From Mesostigma viride (Eukaryota > Streptophyta > Mesostigmatophyceae > Mesostigmatales > Mesostigmataceae), in contig RPFO01000102.1 in the NCBI GenBank assembly GCA_009746045.1, positions 2,363,308-2,427,307 of the forward strand: 64,000 nucleotides of DNA, written 5' to 3'. Positions 20,562-32,600 of this stretch are shown here, one piece after another. The notes under the pieces were generated by a model, which searched no databases, was not told where the DNA came from, and was given only the letters and a program-made list of their open reading frames with translations. The position numbers were made by a program, and so were the translations under genes. How positions within the stretch are numbered: the stretch's first letter is position 1; each line of letters opens with the position of its first letter.

Positions 20562-22250
20562 CCCCTAAATGGTCTGAGATCCTGCCGATAAATCGGCCGG
20601 ATCTTCACAATTTTGCAAACCAGATGCCATCCAACCTACCCATATCCAATGGCTGTCCTTGGGGGCCAAGCATGTCCATGAGTTGCCCTTCGGGTTGGTA
20701 TATCACAACCTCACATATATGCAGGGTAGGCCATGTATAACTGCCGTCAAAGTCAGGGGGGTCAAGACGCGCGTTGTCATTTTTGGTAGAATGTGCATTT
20801 TGAATTATGTTATAAGACCTAGGCACCTACCACTTCAGGGATGATAAACAATTAGTTGCTGAACAGTTTGAGCCATTGGGGTCATCATTTGGGTGGGTAT
20901 ACCAGCAGTTACACCCAGTACAGCCCATAGGGGTACCGTTGGTAAAAAGCAACCAAGGGGGTAGGGGTGGGCATACTACCTACTAATATGGCCACCAACC
21001 ATGCCAAACAATACATTTCCCTTCCACAATGATGGGGAAACATGACTGCATCATCACACTGCCCTTACATGGCACCTATGTGCAGGTGCTACCTTGTCCA
21101 TGCACGTAGGTAACGTGGTACGGATACCCTACGCAAGGCATGCATTCTAGGAGGCAGCCACCAACAAACTAGTGATGTTGAGCCTATTTCAGCCTGCCCT
21201 AGCAAGGATAAACTAGGCCTAAGCTGCTATAGCTTGCCAGGTGATGGCCAGCACACCTGGTGGCACATGCTGTCAATGGGAAGCTTTTACTCACCAGTTA
21301 CGTGCTTGATGATGCCACAGCGACCAGCCAACTGCCTCACACTCATGCAATATGTGTATGGGAAATGTATAACAAACATATATGGAGGTATTCAAACCCA
21401 TACAGCCTCTAAAACTTATCACCATCACCCTGTGGCAGGTCAACTGACTGAGGGAAGCATCTAAGAAGGGTGTTTTAGAAAGGGGCCAGGCCAGGGTCAA
21501 GAAAGAGCATGAATAATGCAAAAAGAATGTGCTACACAAGCTAGAACGTATATATAAACGTCAAACATCGATAGGAAAACGATGCTTAAGCTTTACCAGG
21601 CATGGATGGCGTTACCTTGGCCCAGGCGGTGGCCGCAAAATGGCGCATTTCGGCACACCAAAGTTGTGCAGCATGGTCGCTGGATTCGGCGATTTCTGGC
21701 CACCCTTGCACGTTTACGACTAATATGTATCATAAAAAGTATAAAGAAACCGATATATCCTTTAAAATACGCCGGAAAGGTATTGCTGTCAACGTTTCTA
21801 TCGTCCGGCCTGATCGCAGTTTTTTCCAGCAAGAACGCTGCCGACACCTATCAAAAGGCATTCCCGCGAACCAGAAATTGGCCTGTATGATCTTTAGGAC
21901 GTATAAAATCAATATCCGAAGTTTGGTCAGAAAATTCGAACGAAAACGTAAATGCCATGCGTGGGCGCAAGCCGCCATGGCCAGGTCGTCGTTTTCCGGA
22001 ATGCACGTTGTACGTGAAAAAGTACCCTGACCCCTTGTACTTTGACCGGCCAGAACACCTCTATAACTTTGTCAGAAGTATGCAAACCCATATACCATGC
22101 TTTAGAGTATTTTATAAACTTTCGATCTTCTCAGCTAAACGTTTCCTAATTCTCAATAGTTTTCGCGGCATTTGGTCGCCCGAGAAGGGGCCGATGCATC
22201 GGCTGGAACTCGATTTTTGGCGGAAAATCGGCCGCAAGACCATTTAGGGG
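20562..22250 (-). mobile_element. 1.7-kb DNA element with CCCCTAAATGG ends, copy 2 (inverted)
   Basis: Nearly identical to 16689-18387 but reversed. Flanked by ATAT on both sides (20558-20561, 22251-22254), so its target duplication is also 4 bp and AT-only but not TTAA. No transposase recognised. Together the copies form arms of about 1.7 kb around a 2.2-kb loop. Confidence 0.8.
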
Positions 22251-22254
22251 ATAT

Positions 22255-23028
22255 AACGCTGCGTGCTAATATCATTTCAAGTGCTGTAATGCCTAAACGC
22301 TACTGTCCCATAATCGATATCGCCCCCATCTAGACAACTAGCTTGAGTGATCTATCCCGAGCGGGAGCCCGGGGGGACTTCCACAGTTTCTTGTTGACGT
22401 AAAGGTCCCCACGCCCCGCTGCAGTATACTTGGGCGCTTCTCTGTGTAACTTGGTCTTCAATGTGGCGGATGTAGTCGGGACTCGGGCCACTGGTCGCGG
22501 CGATAATTGCTGCGCTGCTGCCGGGGCTGGCGTCAGGTCGTCGTCAAGCGACCAGGAGGTGTTCACCTTGTAGCAGCTTCTTGCGGCTAGAGAGGAACCG
22601 AACTCGGGCTGTGATGTCACTGTCGATCAAACGGAAGGTGAGGCGGACCACTGGAGGGGGGCCAGCCTTGTCCCGTGGATGGGGCAGGCGGTCTACACAC
22701 AGGCGCCCTGCAGCGTCGCACCTGCAGCAGCTCCATCAGCGCCAAGAGTTGTTTGCCACCTCTCAGAACTTGTCCTGCATCAGGCAGTCCAATTAGCTAT
22801 ACAGCTGTAGAGAGAGGGAGGAAACGGGATGTTCAAACTGAGCCGCCAGGGACCATGAGGTTGGCCAGCAACTGATCAGACTGTGTAGTTCATGGCTCAC
22901 GGCAGGTCTACCAACCATCATGGCATTCCATGGGTTTGTCCTCGAAAGTGGGGCCAGGCCACGTCAGTATATGCCCCCCTGGCTGGCCAAGCCGCTGGTG
23001 GCCGGCCCGCAGACCAAGGGTGGTGTCT
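22255..23028. other. Intergenic stretch, GC-rich, unassigned
   Basis: GC content is higher than in the neighbouring elements, and a - strand open frame at 22330-22620 looks weakly protein-like, but I recognise no family. It may be a transposon remnant. Confidence 0.3.
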
Positions 23029-23032
23029 ACCT

Positions 23033-23495
23033 GGCGGGCCTACTTCAAATGTTCCGCCGTCCAATTAGCCAAGTGTGTGACACTTTTCCGCTATTTTCGA
23101 AGAGGTCGCAAAAAATTTCGCACGAGTTCGCGTGATTTTCGCGTGATTAATTTTCGCCAAAAATTTCACACATTTTCGCACCATTTTGCACAATTTTGCA
23201 CGATTTCGCACGATTTCGCATGGATTTCAACCAAGGGTCGTTTTGTGAGTGACGCTTGACAAAATTTCGCATGAATTCACACACGTTGTGCACATAAAAA
23301 TTTTTTAAATACCCTCGACATTTTTCACATGAAATTTCGCACGATTTCAGCAAATTTTGCACAATTTCGCACGATTTCAGCAAATTTCGCACGATTTCGC
23401 ACGACGGATCACTCTGCAGAGTGACTTTCGTCGAAAAAGTCCGAAAAACGACCGAAAGTGTCACACTTTTCGGAACATTCGAAGTGGGCCCCGCC
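23033..23495. mobile_element. 463-bp foldback/MITE-like element with internal TTTCGCACGA repeats
   Basis: The ends are inverted repeats of roughly 70 bp (left GGCGGGCCTACTTCAAATG, right the complement of GGCGGGGCCCACTTCGAATG) that include AAGTGTGTGACACTTTT on the left and its counterpart on the right. ACCT flanks both sides (23029-23032, 23496-23499). The core is degenerate TTTCGCACGA/TTTCAGCAAA repeats. No coding capacity. Confidence 0.65.
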
Positions 23496-23589
23496 ACCTG
23501 CCCGGTGCGGCCGGGGCTGGCAAGATGTCCTCCAAATGCTAATAAATTGTACGCTGCCGCCTATACATAACCTCATCGGAAATGCATGC

Positions 23590-24010
23590 ATGCAAGGCAT
23601 AGACTCATAAAAAGACTCAAGCCGGGGGGCCTGTGCGTGGAAAACCCTACGTTCAGGACCTGCCAAATCCACGTTACTGTGCCATTCAGCCGCGTGATCA
23701 GCTGGTCCGTGAGTGTCCAGGACTCGGCGCCTGCCCCATACGACATGAGCATCATCGTGAGGACCAAGCTACTAGACCTTTGAAGGGCACTCCGACGCCT
23801 TGCGTGAGGTCCTCGCCTACATAGGTCCTTAATTTGAGTGCCAGTTGGTGCTGAGCGACCTGAGCCTGCATGGCCGCGCCCAGGCCACTAGACCAGTCCG
23901 GCGAATGCGGGTGTCCACATCATCAGCCGTTGTCAGCTAGGGAGCATGCTCCTCAGCAGTTTGAAGCCGTCACGGAACTGCACCTCAGACCTGTCTAGCA
24001 GCCGAAGCCA
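23590..24010 (-). mobile_element. Decayed LINE reverse-transcriptase C-terminal remnant, different family
   Basis: The - strand encodes FKLLRSMLPS-like and GAGAESWTLTDQLITRL segments, the counterparts of the ILTYGAETWTL region in the intact LINE. It contains stops and frameshifts, and its DNA is too different to be the same subfamily. Confidence 0.55.
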
Positions 24011-25699
24011 GCAGAATGTGGCCCACATTGAATGAAAACATATGGTACTGAATCAGCATAAGTGAACGACTCGAAAACGCGGAAAAGATAACGGCAGGCT
24101 CGAGCTACCATGGTCCGGATTCTCCCGATTTCTGGCCTGCGCTGGTTGTCTCTTTGATACACACCGACCATTCATACCCATCTCGGTGCACAGGAAAACT
24201 GTCAACAGAAAATGGCTGACAGCGTATGGCTGACGGCGGCGCTCATCAGAAGTGAGTAAGAACTTTTACGTCTGAGCCCCAAATTTAGTCAGATCACCTG
24301 CATTCGATGCGTCTTCTCAAGAGGCACCCGCCATGCAGAATAGCCGGTTACGGCTGAAACGTGATATCGAAAAAGTTACCGGCGCATGCCGACAGCATTC
24401 AGGCTATGACGACCCCGAAATTAAGCGCTAATGGCGGTCTGCAAAAGGAGCTTTCCGGCTCCCAGCCCAACCCACTCGCCATAATTTGTTCTCGCCGGCA
24501 GCCATCTGGATTACTTGCACTGAAACCCATCGCTAAAAGCGCCTCGCCCGAGCCCAATTAAGAAACCCTGACACGGCCAGAAATGAATCTGCTTTTCCCC
24601 CCGGCAATGAAAACTTTACCATGCATTGGCAATGCAGTTGTTCCCGAGACAGTGCGACCAGGTCCTCCAGTACCTAGTGGTTCCGACCACGAACGCAAGA
24701 TTGTCAGTATGCTTGACGGAAAGGCTTTCAATTACGATGATGATAACTACTAAGCCGGTAACGAATCTCCTCAACCACTCGACAGAGGAGCTCCGGCGCA
24801 TGACTGATCCTTACCAGCCACTTGATCCAGCTCAGCGAAGCAGCCCTCATAATTGCTGCCCTACAGGGAAGTCTTGACTCAATGGTACAAATTTAGTACA
24901 AACAGCATTTTTCCCGATACGCTTTACTCCAGGATTAATTCGGTCTCGGGTCGGGTACCTGAGTGGGATCTATGCAGGCATCACACGTAGTCCTGAGTAG
25001 CGCCAGACCACATGTACCTAGCTGCATGGTCCTCAATTTAGACCGCTTTTTCTGCAGTTCATTCGTACGAATCTTACTAATGAAGTGGATTAGTACAATT
25101 ACTAATAATGAGTCGATACTTCCTTGTACGCAACCCAGCCCCCGCGCCTGCAGCCACACCCGCTCCCTGGACCTCAGCAAGGATGGCGAAGCGACCTGTG
25201 GCCGGAGTACCTCCGCCACAAGCAAGACCCCAAGAAGCCCGATTATTGGTGTTCTGGAGGGGCGGGGACCTGATCAATGTCTTCAACCAGCTGTGGATCG
25301 ACGCCCCCCACGGGCTAGATTAGCCCTAATGTAGTCACACCCATGTTTGGGTGATGCAACCTGGACATCGCCATCCCGAAGTGCAATGCCACTGCAGGGT
25401 AAAACGTAACCATGCATGCCTAGAGCCTAACCAGTAGCCAACAGACATCCGCCAGCCTAGCTATGCGTCTCGCCTAGCACTGCTTGTTTGCTCACGCCTC
25501 CATAGCCATGTAATGCTCACGTGGGTCATATTGCACCCAGGGGATGCCCCGTATCGTTTAGACGGGTCCGATTGAGCCCCCTGTGGCTTGAGGGAAAGGG
25601 TGGGTCTCTGCCCCGGCCCCTACCCGTTGTGCACACTCCGGGATTAAAATCACTTCAGTGCTCTGTGACTTCCCGGACGTCGGGAGCACTTGTTTAATT
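24011..25699. other. Intergenic stretch, mostly unassigned
   Basis: No convincing exon. At 25130-25325 a GC-rich segment gives short protein-like stretches in two frames (HKQDPKKPDYW, then GGDLINVFNQLWIDAP), possibly a decayed coding fragment. A segment at 24085-24160 resembles one at 36908-36985 in a VPS13 intron. Confidence 0.3.
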
Positions 25700-25820
25700 A
25701 ATCAATTAATTAATATCCATCCCATTCCATTTCCATCCAGGGCATTAATGAATTTACACCACTGACGACGAATGCTCACGCGATGCAGTCTACGTGTAAA
25801 TATTGATTAATTATCGACTC
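25700..25820 (+). mobile_element. LINE 3'-end remnant
   Basis: CCATCCCATTCCATTTCC, then GCTCACGCGATGCAGTCTACGTG, then an AT-rich tail: a diverged version of the last 120 bp of the intact LINE, including the 3' hairpin position. Confidence 0.6.
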
Positions 25821-27549
25821 CATCAAGCATATATTCTCCATGAAGAGGTTAGGAAATTGATTATTAAATAGGTCAAACAGCACTTGGTTCTACAATAAAT
25901 AGACATGGTTTTTCCATGGTACAACCCCATGGCAGCACACCATCACAGCGACAACACACAAGCAGGAGCTGTGCAAGCTGTCCACATGGCCAGCTGGCAT
26001 CCACAGCTGTGAGCACTCGACATCTTGACCAGATTCGGGATCCAAATCAAGAAAAAAAAAATGGCGTGGCGTCAGCCATATACAGTACGCGGGCCTGTGC
26101 AAGCATGGCGGGTGAGCCGGCACCACGCACTTATTCCTCTGTACATACGCGGACAGATCTCCACTGACCCTGGCCACCCCAAACACCCATAGTGGCATGT
26201 TTCCCCTTGTCATGGCTTCAGACCAGACAGAACGCGCTGTCCACAAGTCAGCAAACCAGGTCACAACAGCGTCGAGCATAATACAGAGGCACTCAACGTT
26301 GGCACAGTTGCAGCTGCCAGGTTTAGGAGAGCCAGTCCCCCGTTCGTAGTTCATCGAAGTTGCTCCTCCCAGCACTGCATGCCTTTGGGAGATGGTTCTG
26401 ATTCGCCTTATGGTTCCGCGCCCTCCACAAAGCTCCCCAGTCACCTACCACTAGTCGGCATAGATAGTAGCCACAATGCCAGATCCTTGTGGTCTCATTT
26501 CATAGGCATGTCATGCCAGCCACCACAAGATAAAGGGCCTTTACATCAAGTGCTGGGTTATGAGCCGCGCGCCACCAATGGCCATGGGCAGGCTCCGCTG
26601 GAGCCCTGGCACTGGGAGATTCGCGTGCCCAGAAGTAAAGCACCCAGATGGGGGGGGGTGTTGTGTGCCCCGAGTAAGGCACGGGTAAGGTAAGTGAAGA
26701 GGGTGATGCAAAGACGATCCAGACAAGTACCCCCAACACCATGACACACATGCCATGCCAGGCGCACTGGCATCCGCGCATGACCTGTTTAGGGTTGCAT
26801 GGTGGCTGCCCTAAACCATAAACAGCAGGGTGGCTGGGCCCATGCCATGATACGTGTGCCTTGGCATGCGCACTGGCATCCCGGTGGCTGGGCAGCGCGC
26901 ACAAAAACAGTACAATTAGATGAGTCACTACCGGCGCATGCCGGGGCCTGCATGCGTCGCAGTGGCAGCCCTCTTTCATTGAGCGCAGATGTCTCTACTT
27001 TCTCCCTCTACCTTTCCTCTACTTTCCTTTCACTTTCTCCCTCTACTTCGCCTCTACTCTCCCTCTGCTTTCTCCCTCTACTTCCCCTCTACTTCCTCTC
27101 TCGTCTCCTCGCGTGAGATCCCCACGGTCTCGGCCGAGCACCGAAAGCACTGCCCCGTTCGACTTGCATGCAAACATTATCCAGGGGGGCCTTCCCAGGA
27201 CCCCCCCGCAAGTATACAACGACCGTGCGCTGCGTTCCACTCCATGGCCGAGGCAGCAAAACGTCTCGGGCCATGTGCGCCGCAAATAACGGGTGCAGCC
27301 ATGCCTACATCCATATATACTATAGGTACATTGGTAGGTACATCGAGCGATAAGCGCAGGTACATTGGTATATAGGTGAAAGCCATACCCACTTGCCTGA
27401 GAACTACCGAGAAACGACTGATACGTTCATGTCCACGCGCAAGCTCTAGCATCCCATGTGTTCAAGTTCTCGCGTTTTCAGGCCAGCGCTGGTTGCTTGT
27501 GCATGCAGGTTGCCCAGCCGGCATGGACACGGACGCGCCAGGTGGCGGG
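25821..27549. other. Region downstream of VPS13, no gene recognised
   Basis: It may contain the VPS13 3' UTR. A CT-rich tract (about 26985-27110; CCCTCTACTTTCC-like units) and short GTACATTGGTA repeats near 27320-27370 are visible. A 184-codon - strand frame at 25890-26444 shows no family resemblance and is not called. Confidence 0.4.
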
Positions 27550-29667
27550 CTACCGTATCAGCTCCATCACTCCCGCGTCCACGAGCCTCCGCTCGAGCGT
27601 CCACGCGAGTGCCCCGATGCTCTGCAGCAACCCGACCACCGCGTCCAAATCCGCGTGCGCCACCGCGGTGGCAAAGGAATGGATGGACGCGACCAGGGAG
27701 GCCACGTCCCTGCTGTCACACGCCACCAGCGGGCGCGCACCCATGGGCCCATGACCCTGCCCGGGGCTGAGTCGACCCACCAGCATGACCCCGCCAGCAC
27801 CTTTCCCGTAACCACCGCTTGACGGCCCATCGCTAGGACGTGACCCTGGCACATACCGGGCAGCGGTGAAGCTATCCCCGCTCCCGCCCCTGGTGCCACC
27901 GCTACTGCTGGCAGTGGCCACGGCCACGGCCGCCTCGGCCTGCCTGAGCTCCCCCAGCAAGCGCGAGCACAGGAGACGGATCGCCGCCACCATTTGCCGC
28001 CACTCCTGCTCCTCGCCGCCGCCACCCTCGGCGCTCTCGCTGTCCCACCCTCCCCCCACGGGAAGCTCCTTGTCGTTCCCGGGCGTCGAAAAGCGCGCGT
28101 GGCGGGACCGCAGGGCATGCTCCAGGGACGCCTGCGCCGCGGACGCCAGCAACGAGAGCGCCTTGACCCCCGCGGCCACGCGATGCTCCAGGCTGAACAC
28201 CCCGCTGCCCAGCTCGCCAGTCTGCCCGCCAGCGCCTGCCCGCAACATGCCACCCCCGCCCCCGCCACCACCCCCGCCACCCGTGTACCCGTCCCGCATG
28301 TACTCCGATGCAGCGGCGCTGGTCTCTTGCGCCAACGCGAGCGCTCCCAGGACCGCCGCCCCCACGCCCATCCCTCCCCCCCGCCCCCCCCCGAGGCCCC
28401 GCGTCCCCGTTCCCCGGCCCCATGGCCCCTCCCCCGTCCCTCCCCGGTTCGTCCAGTGCGCCCCCAGGGAGCGGGGTCTCCCCCCCGCTGGACCGCGGCG
28501 GCCGGGCGTTTGACTGGTTGCCGCCCAAGAGGTCCTCCGAGGCCCGCCCGCGGCGGGACGCCCCCCCTGCCCCCCCGCGTAGAGACATCCGTGGGCTGAG
28601 ACAGGGCGCCCGTTTGGCGGCTCACGCTGGCCCGCCGCTGGCCCGATGACACGGAAAACCTGCGCGTCGACGCGCCGTGGTTTTTCCTAGGGGACCCGCC
28701 CTCCCGGTCCAGCACCCGATCTCCGCCCTCGGCCCGGTCCTGTCCTTCCGAGACCGATGTACGGAACAGCCGGGTCGCCAGTTTCTTGAACGCCGGACGG
28801 ATGCCAGTGCTGCCCGCGCCCGCCCGCTCTCCCCCGACCCCTCCGCCCATGTCGCTATCCGCGCCATCATCCGAGTCCTCCCCCTCGTCCTCCTCCTCCG
28901 ACAGCAGTCCACCGCCCGCGGCGGCCTCCCCTGCCACGGGTCCTCGGTCCCCCCGACCCGAGGTGCTCCCCCGCCGCGCCCTCGACCTCTCCTTTGCGAG
29001 CGGGGGGTCGACCATGAAGGCATCGTCGAGGCCAGGGACGACCATGTTTCGATCTGACCCATCCTCCATCATGACCCCTGTACCGCTGGCCATCTTGCCC
29101 GCCCCTCCTCCCGCCCCTCCTCCTCCCCCACCCCCAGACCAGCGGAGAGTGAACAACGCGATCGCGCCACGTGGCACGCCCCCGCCCCGCACATTTCCTG
29201 CGGACAGGCGGCAACGCAGGATGGACAACGCGCCCTCGACCAGGTCCGCCTCGGCCAGCGCCAGCTCAGCGAAGTACGCATCGTCGGGGGCTATCCCTGG
29301 GAGGCCCCTGGCGCCCCCCGCGAGCAGCGCCACCGCCGCGGGGTAGTCTGCGCTGAGGCTGGGACGGCGGCCAGTGTTCACGCCGCCACCGCCACCGGCA
29401 CCACCCCGGTCCTCGAGCATGGCGGCATCCCCGCTGTGTGTGCTGCCATGGAGGAACCCTCCCGACCCTCCATCGGGGTGGTTGCTGCCTGCTGCGGACG
29501 CCGCCGATCCCCGCACGAGGGCCACTTCTTGGTTGAGGCGCACGAGCAGCGTCTGGTGGGTCTCGCGTGACTGGCAGCGGATGCGGTGCCAGAGCATGAT
29601 GCGGAGGGGGGGGCCCGTGCGCGCGCCTGGCATCGCCCACATGATGGGCTGGGAGACGCTGTAGTAC
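27550..29667 (-). CDS. VPS13: VPS13 last exon: end of PH-like domain and C-terminal extension
   Basis: Starts after CCCTGCAG with one base that completes the Trp codon of the previous exon, then [16 protein letters not shown] and a basic segment [13 protein letters not shown]. The rest is a long Gly/Ser/Asp-rich extension with an acidic stretch ([17 protein letters not shown]) and a final helical Ala/Leu-rich part ending MELIR and TAG at 27550-27552. I do not recognise the extension. The most protein-like frame changes twice, near 28555-28577 and 28375-28395, both at runs of C on the + strand. These are probably 1-bp sequence errors or real indels; a short unrecognised intron is the alternative. 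Confidence 0.75.
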
Positions 29668-32600
29668 CTGCAGGGCGCGGGAGCGTGGGTGGGGGACGGC
29701 GGTGGTTGGTGGGCAGTGGCGGACGGACATGACGAGACCACATGATGAGTGGCGAGGGGTGGGGGACGGGGGTGGTGGCAAAGAAGTGGTGGTGGTGGGG
29801 GGGGTGGAGGTGGTAAGGGGGGGGCAAAAAAATGGGTGGTGGCAAAGGAATGGCTGGTGGTGGTGGGGGGGAAGGGGGGCAAAGAAAGGGGTGATGGAGA
29901 TGGAGGCAAGGGACGGGGGTGATGTAGGTGAGGACGTGGCGCCAGGTGGGACAACAGGACAAAGAGTATCCCGTGGGGCAATCCACGTCAGAAAGCAGGT
30001 CAGGGCACGCCGTGCGCTGTTGTCCACGGCGGTGCGGCGAAACACATGGTTCAAGAGATGCACTGCCCTTGATGCGCTGTGTTGAAATCAGGACAAACTC
30101 TTGCGATGCTGCTATGTGACAAAGGCGGGATGGATCCTACCCCTTGCACATTTCGGCGTCGTTTAGATTGAGGGCGGGCATTCTGGATGTGTGTACATGA
30201 CATGGCAGCCACAAGAGGCAGCGACATCCAGCAGCAGCATCCGGCAGCAAACCAGCATGCGGTCACCTGCTGGCCCTGTCACGTGGCTGCACCTGGCATG
30301 GAATGCGACAATCCTGGCATGGGATGCAACAACCCCCCCCCCAAACTGTCCTCAGCTTGGGGCTATACCCACAATGGTGCGCTGTCTCATGTAGGTAGTA
30401 CATATACTACTATACGTAGGTAGTACATATACTACTATAACTATACTAGGTGATTCTCAATTGGGAGCGATGATAACAAAAGTGAGAGCGGCGATGCAAG
30501 CACTTGATGCATTTGGCACATGCACAAGCCACCCACACTTGATGCATTCGGCATCGATACAAGCCACCCACCAGACGGTGACCTTTATCCCGGCCATCAG
30601 CACCATTGTTACATGTAGTTTCCTATAAGATACGTGCCATGTAAAAAGCTGTTACAGCGACACAACAGGCACCACCCACCAGATGGCGACCCCGAGCCCG
30701 CCCTCCGCGGCATCAGGGTACTGATAAGCACTCCCAATCGTACGGCGCCTACCGCCCTAGTAGACCAACATGGAATGCACCACGCACCAGATGGTGACCT
30801 CGAGGCCGCCCTCCACCCCCGTGATGCTGTGCAGGTGCTGCCGCTTGACCGCCCAGCGCGCGGCAAACTTCTTCGTGTCCACGTACAGCACATGCGCGTC
30901 TGTGAACACGACCACCCGGTTGCCCTTGTTCTGCACCACGTCACGCACCCCCTCCCCCGCGTACCGCCCCTTGCTCACGCGCAGCAGCATGCGGCGGTGC
31001 TCCTCCAAGTCGCTCTCCAGCAGATGGCCCCCCAGAGAGACCAGAGACAGCGGGTGGGTGCCGCTGGCAGCCGCGGCGTCGCTGTCGGCATCAAGAGCCG
31101 TCGCCCCTGGGTAGCCCGCGGAAGAGGGGGGCAGCCCGCCGGCCCAGGGCGCGCCAGGGTCCCTGGCCGGGTCAAGCCCGTAGGCGGACGACATGGCCAC
31201 GCCGCCCGCCCAGAAGCGGCGGGGCGAGCGCACGCGCGTGTGTTGCACCTGCGGAAGCATGCGTTTGGGGCAAAGGGGCAGAGGGCAACATTTGTATCGC
31301 ATATGGGGGCAATATTTTTGCGTTTGGGGCAAGTAGGCAAGGGCACTGTTTTTGTCACATTTTGTATCTCCAGTTTTGCTGTTAGAGGCTCCAGGCATGG
31401 GCGTTCTCCATAGAGCAAAATATAGATGTTTCCATCTTACTACTAGTACATTCTCTCGTATGAATGTTTTCACACTCTCTTGTCTGGATGCTTTCCAAGA
31501 GGCGCAGTCCCTTGTGCCACCACTCACCCAAACAGCATCGTCTGCAGGCAGTCACTGGAGATATGTGTCACTGGAGATCAGTCACTTGCCTGTATTCCAT
31601 TGCCCATGACAGCAGTCTGGCATTGCCAGACTATGCCACAGCACGATACCCCCCCGCGCCATCAACTCACCCGCACGGCGTCATCCCCCAGCCGTCGGAT
31701 GCCACCACCGAGACCTGACGCCGCATTAGACGCAAAAGAGAACACGCCCGCGGTCGGCTTGATGGCGAAACCGGCCAGCCCTGTCGCGGCACCCTTGAGG
31801 CACCCGAGTAGGCCGGAACGCTCTGCGCCCGTGATGGGGTTCATGAACAGCCCGGTCAGGCCCTCGAAGAAGCCCATCCCCAGATCGTGCGCGCCCTTGA
31901 TAAGCGATGCCTGGAGTAAGTGGTGGTGGTGGTGTGTGTGGGGGGGAGTGTGGTGTGTGGGAGCGTGGGTGCAGGCGTGGGTGGGTGGGAGAAGGGGTTG
32001 ACATAAAAGAATAATTAATAAGAGTAATTGAAAGGTGGGTTGACGGGCATTGTGAGGAACACAACACGTTGGTTCCTTGTGAGGGACACACCGTTTGGGT
32101 TGGGTTGAACTTTGAAGGCCCCTAGTCTGCCATACACCGTTTGAGAAAAACAAGGACGGTTTGAGAAATGTAACACAATACTAGTATGTGCAGCAAATGG
32201 TGGAGAATGTGTGGCGGAAAATGAGAACCCAGTGCGGAAAAGCTGGGCGACAGGGCCAGGGACGTCACGCTCAAGGGGGTGGGCAACGAACGAAAGGGTG
32301 GTTTCCGTGTGTAGGAATGATGGGGTGACAGGTGGCGGACTACACCAGTGCGAGGATTGCTGCTGAGGCGGTATATGCTTGGAAGACGATGATGTGGGTG
32401 ACTAACTGGTGTGCTAGTTTGTGAGTCATTGGTCAAATGCTGCGCGACGCCTGCTCTCCGGAATGCCCAACAATGGCGCAGGTCAGCTCTCAAAGCATGT
32501 GAAAAAAATGGACAAACACTCAACACCTTACTGATGCAGCATGGCAACCTGGTTCAAACACGCAAGGGTTACCTCTTAAGCAACTCCTCGATACCAAGTT

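Noticed and set aside
21602-22030. 142-aa open frame in the DNA element as a transposase
   Set aside because: No DDE-type motif or family resemblance; the inverted copy has a similar frame only because the DNA is nearly identical, and overlapping frames are equally open.
22330-22620. 96-codon - strand open frame
   Set aside because: Weakly protein-like, but I recognise no family and see no continuing exon; left as unassigned intergenic sequence.
25890-26444. 184-codon - strand open frame downstream of VPS13
   Set aside because: Cys/His-rich without recognisable motifs or splice context; it may be part of the VPS13 3' UTR.
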